Program-made: the position numbers and the translations under genes
Shown: one piece after another, positions 43,373 through 53,700 of the stretch
How the letters are laid out: each line of letters starts with the position of its first letter
Numbering within the stretch: position 1 is the first letter of the stretch
Notes under the pieces: generated by a model
The model's database searches: none
Seen by the model: only the letters and a program-made list of their open reading frames with translations
What the model was told of the DNA's origin: nothing
Origin: Saccharopolyspora soli
GTDB lineage: Bacteria > Actinomycetota > Actinomycetes > Mycobacteriales > Pseudonocardiaceae
Assembly: GCF_022678645.1 (NCBI RefSeq)
Contig: NZ_JALBWV010000034.1
Coordinates: forward strand, 1-64,000
Length of the DNA: 64,000 bases
Direction: 5' to 3'

Positions 43373-45352
43373 TCAATTCGCGGCATTGCTTCCTCGCCGC
43401 GTTTCCCGCTCATCGGCGGGCGCCAGGGTGATGTCGAAACGCACCCACGACCACGAGCTCTCGCCCAGGCCCCGACCGTCCGGTGTGGACGTTCCAGGAG
43501 GCTGGTGCGCGAAGTCCTTGACCAGGGAGGGTCGGACGCCGAAAACGGTGTCGCTGGTGAGGAATTCGTCGCCGCGGACGAAGATGTGCGTGACGAGTGT
43601 TCGTCGTCCTTCGGCGCTGACCATGAAATGCAGGTGCGACGCGCGCATGGGTGAACGACCGGTGGCGTCCAACAGCCGTCCGACCGGCCCGTCGTGCGGG
43701 ATCGGGTACGGCGTCGGCGTGAGGCCCCAGAACCGGTACGCACCACGTGAGTCGGTGAACAGGTGCGCGCGACCGGCCACCCGGTCATCGGTGTATTGGA
43801 CGTCGTACAAGCCGTCCGCGTCCGCTTCCCACACTTCGATCCGCGCTCCTGGCACGGGAAGGCCGTCGGTGTCGGTGACGGTGCCTTCGACCCAGCAGGG
43901 TTCGCCGGTGGCGCCGCCGCCGATGTCACCGCCCAACTCGATCCTGGGCGAGTCCTCGACGAAGAACGGGCCGAAGACGGTTGCTTCGGTGGCGTCGCCG
44001 TATGCCTGGTTGTTGACCGCGACGGTTTGCATCGAGGCGCCGAGGACGTCGGAGAGCAGGATGAACTCCTGCCGCTTGTCGTCGGTGATGTGTCCCACCG
44101 CGGTCAGGAATTCGATACCGGCGGTCCATTCCTCCTCGGTCAGCCGCACTTCGCGGATGAACGCGTGCAGGTGGGCGGTCAGCGACTGCATCACGGTCCG
44201 CAGACGTTCGTTGGGAGCGTTTCGGAAGCTGGTTAGGACCGTGGAAGTCAGCTCCTCCTCCCGGCGGGCTTGCTCGCTGCGCGCATCCCGAGCCTGCGGG
44301 GGTGCGCCCGCCCACGCCGTCCGCAACAGAGCCCGCACGTCGTCCCAGGTGACGGGTTGCGGATTGGAGGGCGGCACGGCGGGCAGGATGAGGTCGGTGG
44401 CCTCGTCGAGATTCGCCTCGGCCAGCCTGAGATCCTTCAGCGCGGTGGGTGCCCCGAGCCGGGTGTAGAGCTGGTTGAGCGCGGCTACGGCATCGGTGCC
44501 GCCCAAGGCATCGGCGATGCGTGCGACTGCATCCGGAGCGGCTGCGGAGTTGAGCGCGAGCACGTGTGGCAGGACAACAGCGTGGGTTTCGGCGTGCGGC
44601 AGGTTGTAGGCACCGCCGAGGACGTGGCAGATCTTGTGATGGATCCCGGAACCCGCCGAGGCGAACGCGACCGCCGACAGGTAGGCGCCGTAGAGCAGTT
44701 GTTCGCGGGCGTCGACGTCGCGCGGCTTTTCCACGACCGTGGGCAGGCTGGCCGCTAGGGTGCGGATACCCTCGGTGGCCAGCGCGGCGTTGATCGGGTC
44801 TGCCCGCGGTGCCCACAGCGAATCCACGCAATGCGCGAGCGCGTTCAGCCCCGAGGCCGCCGAGAGGTCGGCTGGCAGCGAGAGAGTGAGCTCGGCGTCG
44901 TAGACCACTGTGACCGGTAGGACCCGGTCGTCGACCCCGGTGGTCTTGCGCGCGTCCTCGGTCAAGCCCCAGACGTTGGTGGCTTCCGAACCGGCGTAGG
45001 TGGTGGGTACGGCGATGATCGGCAGCCCGGTGGTGAGTGCGACAGCCTTGGCCAGCCCGGTCGTGGACCCGCCACCGACGCTGAGGAGCAGGTCGACACC
45101 CCGCTGCTCGGCCATGTGTCGTGCCTTGATCGCCGTGTCCACCGGGACGTGCTGCGCGACGTCGTCGTAGCTGACCGCGACCTCGATGTCGGCGGTGACC
45201 TTCGCGGCGAGCTCCCGCTCCGGCGGGGCGGCGACGAGCATGATCGAGGTGGCACCCAGCCGCCGCACCTCGGCGGCCACGTGTTGGGCGGCGCGTCCAG
45301 TGCCGAACAGCACCCGCTGGCCGAGAGTGCGGTGCTCGAATTCCAAAGACAT
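43373..45352 (-). CDS. Fused maleylacetate reductase / hydroxyquinol 1,2-dioxygenase
   Basis: A 659-residue bifunctional protein. Residues 1 to about 355 are an iron-type alcohol dehydrogenase fold of the maleylacetate reductase group ([61 protein letters not shown]). From about 370 it is an intradiol dioxygenase: the N-terminal helical domain ([35 protein letters not shown]) and the iron site Tyr in GLYDVQY, Tyr in [12 protein letters not shown], and two His in [10 protein letters not shown]. It cleaves hydroxyquinol to maleylacetate and reduces that to 3-oxoadipate in one chain. Seven bases separate it from the upstream hydroxylase gene. Confidence 0.92.
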   Translation of the reverse strand: MSLEFEHRTLGQRVLFGTGRAAQHVAAEVRRLGATSIMLVAAPPERELAAKVTADIEVAVSYDDVAQHVPVDTAIKARHMAEQRGVDLLLSVGGGSTTGLAKAVALTTGLPIIAVPTTYAGSEATNVWGLTEDARKTTGVDDRVLPVTVVYDAELTLSLPADLSAASGLNALAHCVDSLWAPRADPINAALATEGIRTLAASLPTVVEKPRDVDAREQLLYGAYLSAVAFASAGSGIHHKICHVLGGAYNLPHAETHAVVLPHVLALNSAAAPDAVARIADALGGTDAVAALNQLYTRLGAPTALKDLRLAEANLDEATDLILPAVPPSNPQPVTWDDVRALLRTAWAGAPPQARDARSEQARREEELTSTVLTSFRNAPNERLRTVMQSLTAHLHAFIREVRLTEEEWTAGIEFLTAVGHITDDKRQEFILLSDVLGASMQTVAVNNQAYGDATEATVFGPFFVEDSPRIELGGDIGGGATGEPCWVEGTVTDTDGLPVPGARIEVWEADADGLYDVQYTDDRVAGRAHLFTDSRGAYRFWGLTPTPYPIPHDGPVGRLLDATGRSPMRASHLHFMVSAEGRRTLVTHIFVRGDEFLTSDTVFGVRPSLVKDFAHQPPGTSTPDGRGLGESSWSWVRFDITLAPADERETRRGSNAAN

Positions 45353-45359
45353 GCGCAGC

Positions 45360-47138
45360 TCAGTCCTTCCGGCTCAGGATCGTCGACATGGCGTTCAGCA
45401 GAGCATCTTCCGGGTCGTCGGCGAGCCGTTGGGATCGCCAGCCGACGTGCTTGTCGGGCCGGACGAGCAGGGCGCCGTCCTCCGCCATCTCTCGGAGTAC
45501 AGCCCAGTCGAAGTAGAGGTCGGTGATCTCCCGGCCAGGGCCGATCACGACCGCCTCGATCGGCACCCCGAGTGCGGCGCTGACCTTCGCGGCAGCCGCC
45601 GCCCATGGTTCGCCGCTGATCCCGGTGAACAGCGTGAACCGGCCGTAGGGCGCCAGATCGTGCGTGGAGCACTTGCGGGTGCTGTTGCCGACCCACGCAT
45701 GGGGCAGGCGCGCACCCGGCACGGTGGAAGGTTGGTAGTACAACTCCGGGTCGCGCTCCGGGAGCGACGATCCGTCCCCGACCACGGCGGTGGAGGTGTA
45801 GTGCTGGCCGAGCTCGACGCCGTGGGCGTTGAACTCGTAGTTCTTGATCTCCATGGCCTCCCGTTCGGCAGCCCCTTCGGGGGTGTTCGCCTTGCGCCCG
45901 TCGATCTTCGCGACCATCTCGGCAGCGGTCTCGCCCCCCGCGATGCCCAACGCCTCGAACAGCTGCCCGAACTCCCGCGCGGACTTGTTGGCCCGCAACA
46001 CGATCTGCTTGGCCACGGGCGCCCGTTCGGCGGAGTACGTCTCCAGCAGCTCCCCGCTGGCCTGCCCGCGCAGCACTGCCGCGATCTTCCAGGCCAGGTT
46101 GTAGGAATCCTGGATCGACGTGTTGGAGCCGAGCCCATTGCTCGGCGGGTGCTTGTGGACGGCGTCCCCGGCGCAGAACACCCGCCCGGACTGCAGACGC
46201 GTCGCAAACTGCTCGTTGTTGCCCCACAACGAGCTACCCGTGATCGTCACTTCGAGGTCCGGCACCCCCACCAGGTTGCGCACGATCTGCGCCGCGGCCT
46301 CGGTGTCGATCATCGGCGGTTCGTCGGCGATGTCGTAGCCCCAAACGATCAGCCACTCGTGCCAGGGACGAACCATGCGCACCAGACCTGCCCCGATGCC
46401 TCCGATGTTGGAGCCGGGCTGGATCACCCAATACAGCACGGATGGCCGATGGCCGACCAATTCGCTGAGGTCTGCTCGGAACGTGATGTTCATCGACCCT
46501 GCGATGTCCATCTGCCCTTCCATCGGCAGCAGCAGGTCCGCGGCGACCTTGGAACGGGCGCCATCGGCACCGATGAGGTATCTGGCGCGAATGGTGTACT
46601 CCTGGCCGGTCAACCGGTCGAGCACGGTGGCCGTGACCCCGTCGGCATCCTGCACGTGGGAGAGGTATTCGGTGGAGAACCGGGTCTGGGTGCCGCGTGT
46701 CGTGGCGTTGCGAACCAGGATCGGTTCGAGGTAGGTCTGCGGGATGTCGCAGTTCCACGACGGCGAGGCCAGCTCGTAGTCGGCGTGCCTCGCGGGATGC
46801 GTGCCCCAAGCGCGGACGCGGCCGATCTCCTCCCCGGTGATCGAGGTGCAGAAAACGGTGTCACCCATCAGCTCGTGCGGGGTCGCCTCGGCCAGCACCT
46901 GGTCCTCGATGCCGACATCGCGGAAGATCTCCATCGTGCGCTGGTTGGTGATGTGCGCCCGCGGGGTGTTCGCCGTCCACCGGTACTTGGTGACCATGAT
47001 GTTGTCCACCCCGAGCGTGGACAGGAACAGCGCTGCCGAGGCGCCCGCCGGGCCGGAGCCGACGATGAGCACCTCCGTCTCCACCGTCCCGGAGACCGGG
47101 GCCTCGGTCTCCGGCAGACCATCGTCGAAGATCGCCAT
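45360..47138 (-). CDS. FAD-dependent aromatic hydroxylase (resorcinol/phenol hydroxylase type)
   Basis: A 592-residue class A flavin monooxygenase: the FAD site [19 protein letters not shown], the DG motif [17 protein letters not shown], and the second FAD motif [21 protein letters not shown] (typical of the phenol 2-monooxygenase/TfdB group), plus a C-terminal thioredoxin-like domain. Next to a hydroxyquinol dioxygenase/maleylacetate reductase, the likely reaction is resorcinol to hydroxyquinol with NAD(P)H and O2. The start is ATG 47138, with GGAGGA upstream. The substrate is inferred from context; other diols or chlorophenols are possible. Confidence 0.88.
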   Translation of the reverse strand: MAIFDDGLPETEAPVSGTVETEVLIVGSGPAGASAALFLSTLGVDNIMVTKYRWTANTPRAHITNQRTMEIFRDVGIEDQVLAEATPHELMGDTVFCTSITGEEIGRVRAWGTHPARHADYELASPSWNCDIPQTYLEPILVRNATTRGTQTRFSTEYLSHVQDADGVTATVLDRLTGQEYTIRARYLIGADGARSKVAADLLLPMEGQMDIAGSMNITFRADLSELVGHRPSVLYWVIQPGSNIGGIGAGLVRMVRPWHEWLIVWGYDIADEPPMIDTEAAAQIVRNLVGVPDLEVTITGSSLWGNNEQFATRLQSGRVFCAGDAVHKHPPSNGLGSNTSIQDSYNLAWKIAAVLRGQASGELLETYSAERAPVAKQIVLRANKSAREFGQLFEALGIAGGETAAEMVAKIDGRKANTPEGAAEREAMEIKNYEFNAHGVELGQHYTSTAVVGDGSSLPERDPELYYQPSTVPGARLPHAWVGNSTRKCSTHDLAPYGRFTLFTGISGEPWAAAAAKVSAALGVPIEAVVIGPGREITDLYFDWAVLREMAEDGALLVRPDKHVGWRSQRLADDPEDALLNAMSTILSRKD

Positions 47139-47276
47139 CGTGCTTTCCTCCGCACCACTGCGCAGCCAGCTGTTCCAGCAACGGCTAGAACGTCGCACGG
47201 CAGAGCACGCAGGAGCACGCGCTGGCGGAATTGGGCACGGGGTTGGCGGGAAAGTGCGCAGCCACCACTTCGGTCG

Positions 47277-48059
47277 TCAGCTCCGGCGATCCGTGGCCCG
47301 GCGCCGCGCGTCGCGGGGTGTCTCCGAAAACCGTTGCTTGAACGCACGGGCGAAGTAGGACTGGGACGAGAACCCGCACGCGCGGGCCACGTCGCCGACA
47401 GCGGGATGGTCGTGCTTCGAGGTCAGCATTGCCCGCGCGCGGTCCAAGCGCTGGTCGGTGATCCAGCGGGCCAGGCCGCTGTGCTCGCTGAACAGGCGGG
47501 ACAGCTGTCGTTCGCTGATCCCGATCCCCGCCGCGATACGGGCCGCGGACAGCCCGCGGTCGGTCAGATGCCGCTCGATGAAGGACTGGGCCGTGGACAG
47601 CTGCGACCGGGTATCGCCAGCCCGCGCGCCGACCACCATCGCCCGCAGCAATCCGAGCGCTTCCCGCTCCATCCGATGCCGGTCCTCGTTCGCGACGCCG
47701 TCCAGCGCGGAACGCATCAACTTCGCGAGCGCATAGCCCGGAGGGCAGGCACCCGGCCCGCCCGCGATGTCGAAAACGCGCGGGACGCGCGACGGCGCAG
47801 GTGCGTCAAGCCCTTCGAACACGGTGCGCGGAACCTTCAGCACGAGTTCGGTGAGTCCCTGCGCGAAGCCGCGTACGAACGGCACGTCGGCGTCGCACAG
47901 CACCGCCTGCCCCGGCCGCAGGATCCGGACGCCATCGTCGTAGTAGAAGAACGCCTCACCAGCCATCGCGACGTACAGCACGACCGCGCAAGCGGGGTGG
48001 TGCTCGATCTGGTGCAGCGTGCGCTCGACGACGTGCGGGTTTCCCGTCACCTGGGCCAC
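47277..48059 (-). CDS. AraC family regulator, apparently the frameshifted main part
   Basis: From the GTG at 48059 this gives 260 residues: the larger part of an AraC-binding-like sensor domain (HHPACAVVLYVAMAGEAFFYYDDGVRILRPGQ, GFAQGLTELVLKVP) and an intact C-terminal double HTH (LSAARIAAGIGISERQLSRLF, VGDVARACGFSSQSYFARAFK). The usual N-terminal 70 residues are missing from this frame but are encoded just upstream in another frame (48061-48285). A single base near 48060 separates the two. It sits upstream of the resorcinol operon and is its likely activator. Whether a functional protein is made is uncertain. Confidence 0.82.
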   Translation of the reverse strand: MAQVTGNPHVVERTLHQIEHHPACAVVLYVAMAGEAFFYYDDGVRILRPGQAVLCDADVPFVRGFAQGLTELVLKVPRTVFEGLDAPAPSRVPRVFDIAGGPGACPPGYALAKLMRSALDGVANEDRHRMEREALGLLRAMVVGARAGDTRSQLSTAQSFIERHLTDRGLSAARIAAGIGISERQLSRLFSEHSGLARWITDQRLDRARAMLTSKHDHPAVGDVARACGFSSQSYFARAFKQRFSETPRDARRRATDRRS

Positions 48060-48060
48060 C

Positions 48061-48285
48061 TCGACGCTCCGGCAACCACAGGTTGAGCTCAGTCGCCTCC
48101 AGCGGCACCTCGTTGATCTTCTTGCAGCTCAAGCCGATGAGGGCGCAGGCGTTGTGCTGCTCCCACAGCTCCAGCCGCTGCGACCTCGGCAAACCCGCGG
48201 TGGAGAACCGAACCGGGCCCGAACGCCGATCATCCCGCGGGCGGGAAAAGCCTTGCTCCGAAGGCAGCTGAAGTCGCTTCCCCAC
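48061..48285 (-). pseudogene. N-terminal fragment of the AraC regulator, out of frame
   Basis: This frame encodes RFSTAGLPRSQRLELWEQHNACALIGLSCKKINEVPLEATELNL, the standard start of the AraC-binding-like domain, after a GTG at 48285 with GGAGG upstream. It runs into the 47277-48059 gene if one G at 48060 is skipped. Either a real frameshift mutation or a sequencing error explains it. Confidence 0.72.
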
Positions 48286-48328
48286 CTGCCACCTCCGCGT
48301 AGCGCCGGGCACGCAATCCTAGCGACCG

Positions 48329-49192
48329 TCAGGGCTTGCGGGCCATGCCCACCCAGACCACCGAGTCGTTGGGGCTGTCGAACTCGACGACCGGTGCGTT
48401 CTCGCCGCTTTCCTCCGGGTGCCACAGCGGTGTCCAGGTCATGCCCGGTTCGACCAGCGGTAGATCACCGAAGAACTTCTCGATCTCGCCGTGCGGTCGC
48501 CAGATCACCGGCGTGGCGGACTTGTCGTACATCTTGCCGAATTCGGCCATTTCGCGCTTGCGGATCTCGGGCACCCCGTCGGCTGTGCCGTGGGATATCA
48601 CCAGGTACGAGCCGGAGGAGAGCAGTTCCCGGTAGCGGGCCACGGCTTGGGGTCCGATGTCGGTGCCGTCGGGTCCGGGTTGGGTGACGTGCAGGACGGC
48701 GATCAGCAGCAGCGCGACCGGTTGGTCCAGGTCGATGACGTCGGTCTCCGCCACGCGGCGCCACAACAGGTCGGGGTCGCGCAGGTCGGCCTGGATCACG
48801 GCGTGGCGGTCGGTGACCTCTTCGCGTTCCAGGAGGATTTGCGAGTGGGCGACGGCGACCGGTTCGTTGTCGATGTAGACGCATTTGGCGTCTGACACGA
48901 GTTCGTCGGCGACCTGGTGCGTGCTGCCCATGGTCGGGACGCCCGAACCGATGTCGATGAACTGGCGCACCCCTTGCTTGATCAGGTAGCGCACGGCGCG
49001 GTGCAGGAACAGTCGGTTGGCCTTGGCCGCGGGGCGCACGAACGGGAACTTGGCCAGTGCCTGTTCACCGAAGACGCGGTCGATGGCGTAGTTCGCCTGC
49101 CCACCGAGGTAGTAGTCGTAGACCCGAGCGACGTTCGGGTGCTCCAGATCCACACCTTCGAGAGGGAAGGCATCTGCCTCCGGCTGACTCAC
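48329..49192 (-). CDS. SAM-dependent methyltransferase, DUF574 family (second copy)
   Basis: A 287-residue DUF574 methyltransferase: HPNVARVYDYYLGGQANYAIDR, the SAM site QFIDIGSGVPTMGSTHQVA, CVYIDNEPVAVAHSQILL, VIQADLRDPD, LLLIAVLHVTQ and LVEPGMTWTPLWHPE. It starts at GTG 49192 with AGGGG upstream. It differs clearly from the copy at 28900 and stands alone. The substrate is unknown. A fragment of a third copy lies at 50042. Confidence 0.88.
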   Translation of the reverse strand: MSQPEADAFPLEGVDLEHPNVARVYDYYLGGQANYAIDRVFGEQALAKFPFVRPAAKANRLFLHRAVRYLIKQGVRQFIDIGSGVPTMGSTHQVADELVSDAKCVYIDNEPVAVAHSQILLEREEVTDRHAVIQADLRDPDLLWRRVAETDVIDLDQPVALLLIAVLHVTQPGPDGTDIGPQAVARYRELLSSGSYLVISHGTADGVPEIRKREMAEFGKMYDKSATPVIWRPHGEIEKFFGDLPLVEPGMTWTPLWHPEESGENAPVVEFDSPNDSVVWVGMARKP

Positions 49193-49453
49193 GGCGTCAA
49201 CCCCTTCTGCTGTACCGGCGATTGGCGCGACTCATCGTAGCGACCACTCCACTGAACGTTCGCGCCGTAGTCTGCCACCGGTGGGTCGTGCGGTCACGGC
49301 TGTCGTCCAGAAGATCGATTCCTACGATGAACTTGCTGATTCCTGCGCCGGTCGGCCCCTGTGATGACAGTCGGGTCAGGCAGACGGTCATCGGCTGGGG
49401 ACAGCCGACGAGATACTGGCCCCGAATGCAGGCGCGGAACGGGAGCACGACCA

Positions 49454-49963
49454 GTGACCAGCGACAACCGTATAGGACCGCCCAGTTTTGGCAGCGAACG
49501 CGACATGCTGCGGGCTTTCCTCGATTATCACCGTGCAACCCTCGCCATGAAGTGTGAAGGGCTTACCGACGAGGAGTTGCGGCAGCAGTCGATGCCGCCT
49601 TCGACGCTTTCGCTGCTTGGTCTGGTGCGGCACATGGCCGAGGTGGAGCGTGCTTGGTTCCGTCGAGTGTTCGAGGACAACGACGCGCCCATGGTCTGGT
49701 CCGACAAGATCGACTTCCAGGCGGCGTACGACGCGAGCGCGTCGACCAGGGACGAGGCGTTCGCAGCCTGGGAGGCCGAGGTGGAGAACTCGCGCCGCAT
49801 CGAGCGGGAAGCTGCGTCCCTGGACGGGGCCGGGTACCAGCCAAGATGGGGCGAGGAGGTATCACTGCGGATGGTGATGGTGCACGTGCTCCTGGAGTAC
49901 GGCCGCCACAACGGGCACGCGGACTTGCTGCGCGAGGGTGTCGACGGAACCGTGGGTGCCTGA
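49454..49963 (+). CDS. DinB family protein (DUF664 type)
   Basis: A 169-residue four-helix DinB-like protein: FLDYHRATLAMKCEGLTDEELRQQSMPPS, LSLLGLVRHMAEVERAWF and a C-terminal VMVHVLLEYGRHNGHADLLRE. The His residues at RHMAE and YGRHNGHAD are the usual metal ligands. Thiol-dependent transferase roles are suggested for the family (mycothiol or bacillithiol), but most members are uncharacterised. GTG 49454 has GGGAG nine bases upstream. Confidence 0.85.
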   Translation: MTSDNRIGPPSFGSERDMLRAFLDYHRATLAMKCEGLTDEELRQQSMPPSTLSLLGLVRHMAEVERAWFRRVFEDNDAPMVWSDKIDFQAAYDASASTRDEAFAAWEAEVENSRRIEREAASLDGAGYQPRWGEEVSLRMVMVHVLLEYGRHNGHADLLREGVDGTVGA

Positions 49964-50041
49964 GTCCACAGGAGCTACCGATCTCCAAATGCTGATCTCT
50001 TCAAGAGAATCGCCCGCGCATCTGGAAGGTGCGCGCGGGAA

Positions 50042-50228
50042 CATCCTGCGGTCGAGGAGGATGGCGAAACCGATTATCTGCAGGCGGATCTGCGCGATCC
50101 CGAGGCCGTTCTCGCCGCGTCCGCGCGAACCTTGGACCTCGCCCGACCCGTCGGGCTGATGCTGCTCGGGGTCGGCAACCACCTCATGGCCGACGACCAG
50201 GCGTATTCGGTGGTAAGGACGCTGATTT
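50042..50228 (+). pseudogene. Remnant of a DUF574 methyltransferase gene
   Basis: About 60 codons read VEEDGETDYLQADLRDPEAV, LAASARTLDLARPVGLMLLG and VGNHLMADDQAYSVV. This is the middle part of a DUF574 methyltransferase; the SAM-binding start and the C-terminus are absent. It is a leftover of a third copy of this family in the window. Confidence 0.7.
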
Positions 50229-50286
50229 CGGCGCGGATCCGACCGCGTCACAGTCGCATTTGGACAGTCATTGCCGGTGCGGCGTT

Positions 50287-50400
50287 TCAGGTTCCCTGCG
50301 CCACCAGCACCAATGTGTTGGTCTTGGGGTCGAGGTAGGCGTGCGAGTGCCAGCTGTCCCGGGTGAACGCCTCGTCCAAGGCGGCGCTGGTCTGGAACGC
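50287..50400 (-). pseudogene. C-terminal fragment of an unrecognised gene
   Basis: On the minus strand 37 codons read QAFQTSAALDEAFTRDSW then HSHAYLDPKTNTLVLVAQGT and end in TGA at 50287, preceded in frame by a stop. Codon bias is coding-like. There is no start. It lies between the methyltransferase remnant and the RHS toxin. I cannot assign a family. Confidence 0.45.
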
Positions 50401-50725
50401 CTGTGATCAGCGTCGCCGGACGGGAGCTCAGCACTTTGCGCACCCCCAGGACCTCCGGGCGTTGGTGCGGCGTTGGTGTGGCGTTGGCGCCCGGTGCGAT
50501 GATGCCCGGCGCAATGCGTGTCTGGGGGAATTCAGGAGCGAAGCTGGATCGGAGCAGGGGTTGCGCTCGTCCAGGCCGCCGCTGGGATCGGGTACCCGCG
50601 TCGGTCTGCTGCGCTGGACGGACAGCTGACCACAGTGGACAGTTGCTCGCGCGGACGCGCACGCGCTGGACCGACCGCCCGCATCGATCTTTCCGTACCG
50701 TTCGCCTAGTCCTTGGAGTGGTGTC

Positions 50726-53700
50726 GTGACGAATCCGTTGGTGGCGCAGCGCGAGGATTCGACGCAGTCGTTCAGCGGTGTGCCGATCCTGGAGTCGGTC
50801 GACGAGACGACGAAGGCGATCGAGTCGGGGGACTGGGCTGCGGGCGTCCTCGGGGCGGTGGGCACCGGCCTGGACGCGCTCGGCATGGCGATGGACCCGT
50901 TCGGTTCGATCATCGCCGCGGGCGTGGGTTGGTTGATCGAGCACGTCGGCCCCTTGTCGGACGCGCTGGACTCGTTGACCGGCGATCCGGACGCGATCAA
51001 GGCCCATGCCGAGACTTGGCAGAACATCTCGACGGAGCTGGCCGACGTCGGCGCCGAAATGACCAATCTGGTGCAGAACGACACGGCGCGCTGGATCGGC
51101 GCGGCCGGTGACGCATACCGCGCCCGGAGCGAGGACACCGCGGCGCTCCTCGCGGCCGCGCAGAGCGCCGCCAGTGGCGCGTCGAGCGGCATCGGCACGG
51201 CAGGCGAGGTCGTCGCCGCGGTGCGGACCCTGGTCCGCGACATCATCGCCGAGCTCGTCGGTCACCTCGTGAGCTGGGCGTTGCAGGTGCTGGCGACGTT
51301 GGGCATCGCGATGGCCTGGGTGCTGCCGCAGGTGATCGCCGAGGTCGCGAAGGTCGCGGCCAAGATCGCCGACATCACGACGAAACTCGTGAAGGCGCTC
51401 AAAGCGCTGTCGCCGATGCTGAAGAAGCTCGGAGATTCCTTCGGCGACGCGGGCGAGGCGCTGCGGAAGCTCAAGGCGGACGGTTCGTCCGCCCCGCGGG
51501 CGAAAGGCCCGGCACCGACCAAGCCCGCGTCCGACAGCGGCCCGGCGTCGACCAAGTCGACGCCCGACAACGGCCCGGCGTCGACTCGTGCGATGGACAG
51601 CGACACCCCAGGCGGCTCGCCCTCGTCGAGCGGCCCCAAATCGCCTGCCCGCACGGATCCGGCCGCCGCTGACAACCGGCCTTCCCTCCGGGACCAGGAG
51701 CCGAACCCCCGCTCCCCGGAGAACCTGCGGTGCGAGAAGGACCCGATCGACGTCTCCACGGGGCAGATGGTGCTGAGCCAGACCGACGCGGAATTCCTCG
51801 GCGTGCTCCCCCTGGTCGTCGAGCGCACCCACTTCTCGTCGTACCGGACGGGCCGGTGGTTCGGTCCCAGCTGGATGTCGACCCTCGACCAGCGGTTGGA
51901 GGTCGATGACGAAGGCGTCAGCTTCGCCGCCGCGGACGGCACGCTCCAGCACTACCCGCATCCGGCACCCGGTGCGTGGGTCCGCAGCGACCGCGGCGGG
52001 CCGCGGTCGCTCGGGCGCACCGACGGCGGTTACGTGCTCGTGGACGCGGAACGGGGGTGGACGCTGCTGTTCGATCCGTCCCTGCTCGTGCTGGCGTCGG
52101 TCACCGACCACAACGGGAACCGGATCGAGTTCAGCCACGACGAGTCCGGAACTCCGCTGGAAATCCGGCACAGCGGCGGGTACCAGGTCCTGGTCGAGAC
52201 GACCGACGGCCTGGTGACGGCGCTGCACTCGACCGCCAGCGACGGCGACGTGGAACTGATGCGCTACCGCTACCAGGGCGATCGGCTCACCGAGGTGATC
52301 AACGCTTCTGGTCGGGCGCTGCGGTTCGACTACGACCCGGCAGGCCGCATCGTCGGGTGGACCGACCGCAACGACGAGTGGTACCGCTACACCTACGACC
52401 ACGACGGGCGCTGCGTCCGCACCGAGGGCTCCGGAGGTTTCCTGAGCGGAACCATGGAGTACGACGTCGAGAACCGGATCACCTGGTCCACGGACTCGCT
52501 GGGGCACCGGTCCGCTTTCCACCTGAACGAAGCCGGGCAGGTGGTAAAGGAGGTCGATCCGCTGGGCAACGCGGTCGTCTTCGAGTGGGACGCCGCCGAC
52601 CGGCTGCTGCGGCGCACCGACGCGCTGGGCCGCACCGTCCGCAACGATCACGACGCAGACGGGAACCTCATCGCGATCACCAGGCCGGATGGGAGCCAGC
52701 TCCGCTGCGAGTACGACGACTCCGGTCGGCCGGTCACGCTCATCGAAGCCGACGGCGCGGTGTCGCGTCGCGATTACGACGACCGCGGCAACCTGATCAG
52801 ATCCACCGATGCCGCTGGAGCGACCACCGGCTACACCTACGACGAGCGCGGCAACCTCACCGGCGTAACCGATGCGCTCGGCAACACGTGGCGGATCGAA
52901 ACCGACGCGGCCGGGCTGACCGCAGCGGTCACCGATCCGAACGGCGCGACCACCAGGTACGAGCGGGACCGCTTCGGGCGGCTGGCTGCGGTCGTCGACC
53001 CGGTGGGCGGCGTGCAGCGGTTCGGGTGGACCGTGGGCGGTGAACTCGCCTGGCACCAGCGGCCGGACGGCACGACCGAACGGCACGCCTACGACGGCGA
53101 GGGCAACCTGCGGGAGAGCACGGACGAGTGCGGCGAGACGACCAGGACGGAGCTTGCGCATTTCGACCTGGTGTCGGCCGAGATCCGTCCGGACGGCACT
53201 CGTCTGGAGTTCGGCTACGACACCGAACTGCGGCTGACCACCGTCACCAACCAGCTCGGCCAGGTGTGGCGCTACGAGTACGACCCGGCCGGGAACTTGG
53301 TGCGGGAAACCGACTTCAACGGCAGCACGGTCAGCTATCGCCTCGACGCGGCCGGACAACTCGTCGAGCGGACCAACGGAGTCGGGGAGGTGACCAGTTT
53401 CGGGTACGACCTGCTGGGAAACTTGGTCCAGCGCAGCCAAGGGCAGGTCACGACGACCTTCAGCTACAGCGAGTCCGGGCACCTGCTCGAAGCGGCGGAC
53501 GGCGCGACCCGAGTGGCCTTCCAGCGTGATCCGCTCGGCCGAGTGGTCGCGGAGACGGTCAACGGCCGCACCGTCACGTCGGCCTACGACCCGTTGGGCA
53601 GGCGGGTCCGGCGCCGCACGCCGTCCGGAGCGGAAAGCGCCTGGGAGTACGACGGAACCGACCGACCGGTCGCGCTGCGCACCGCCGGGCGGACGCTGCG

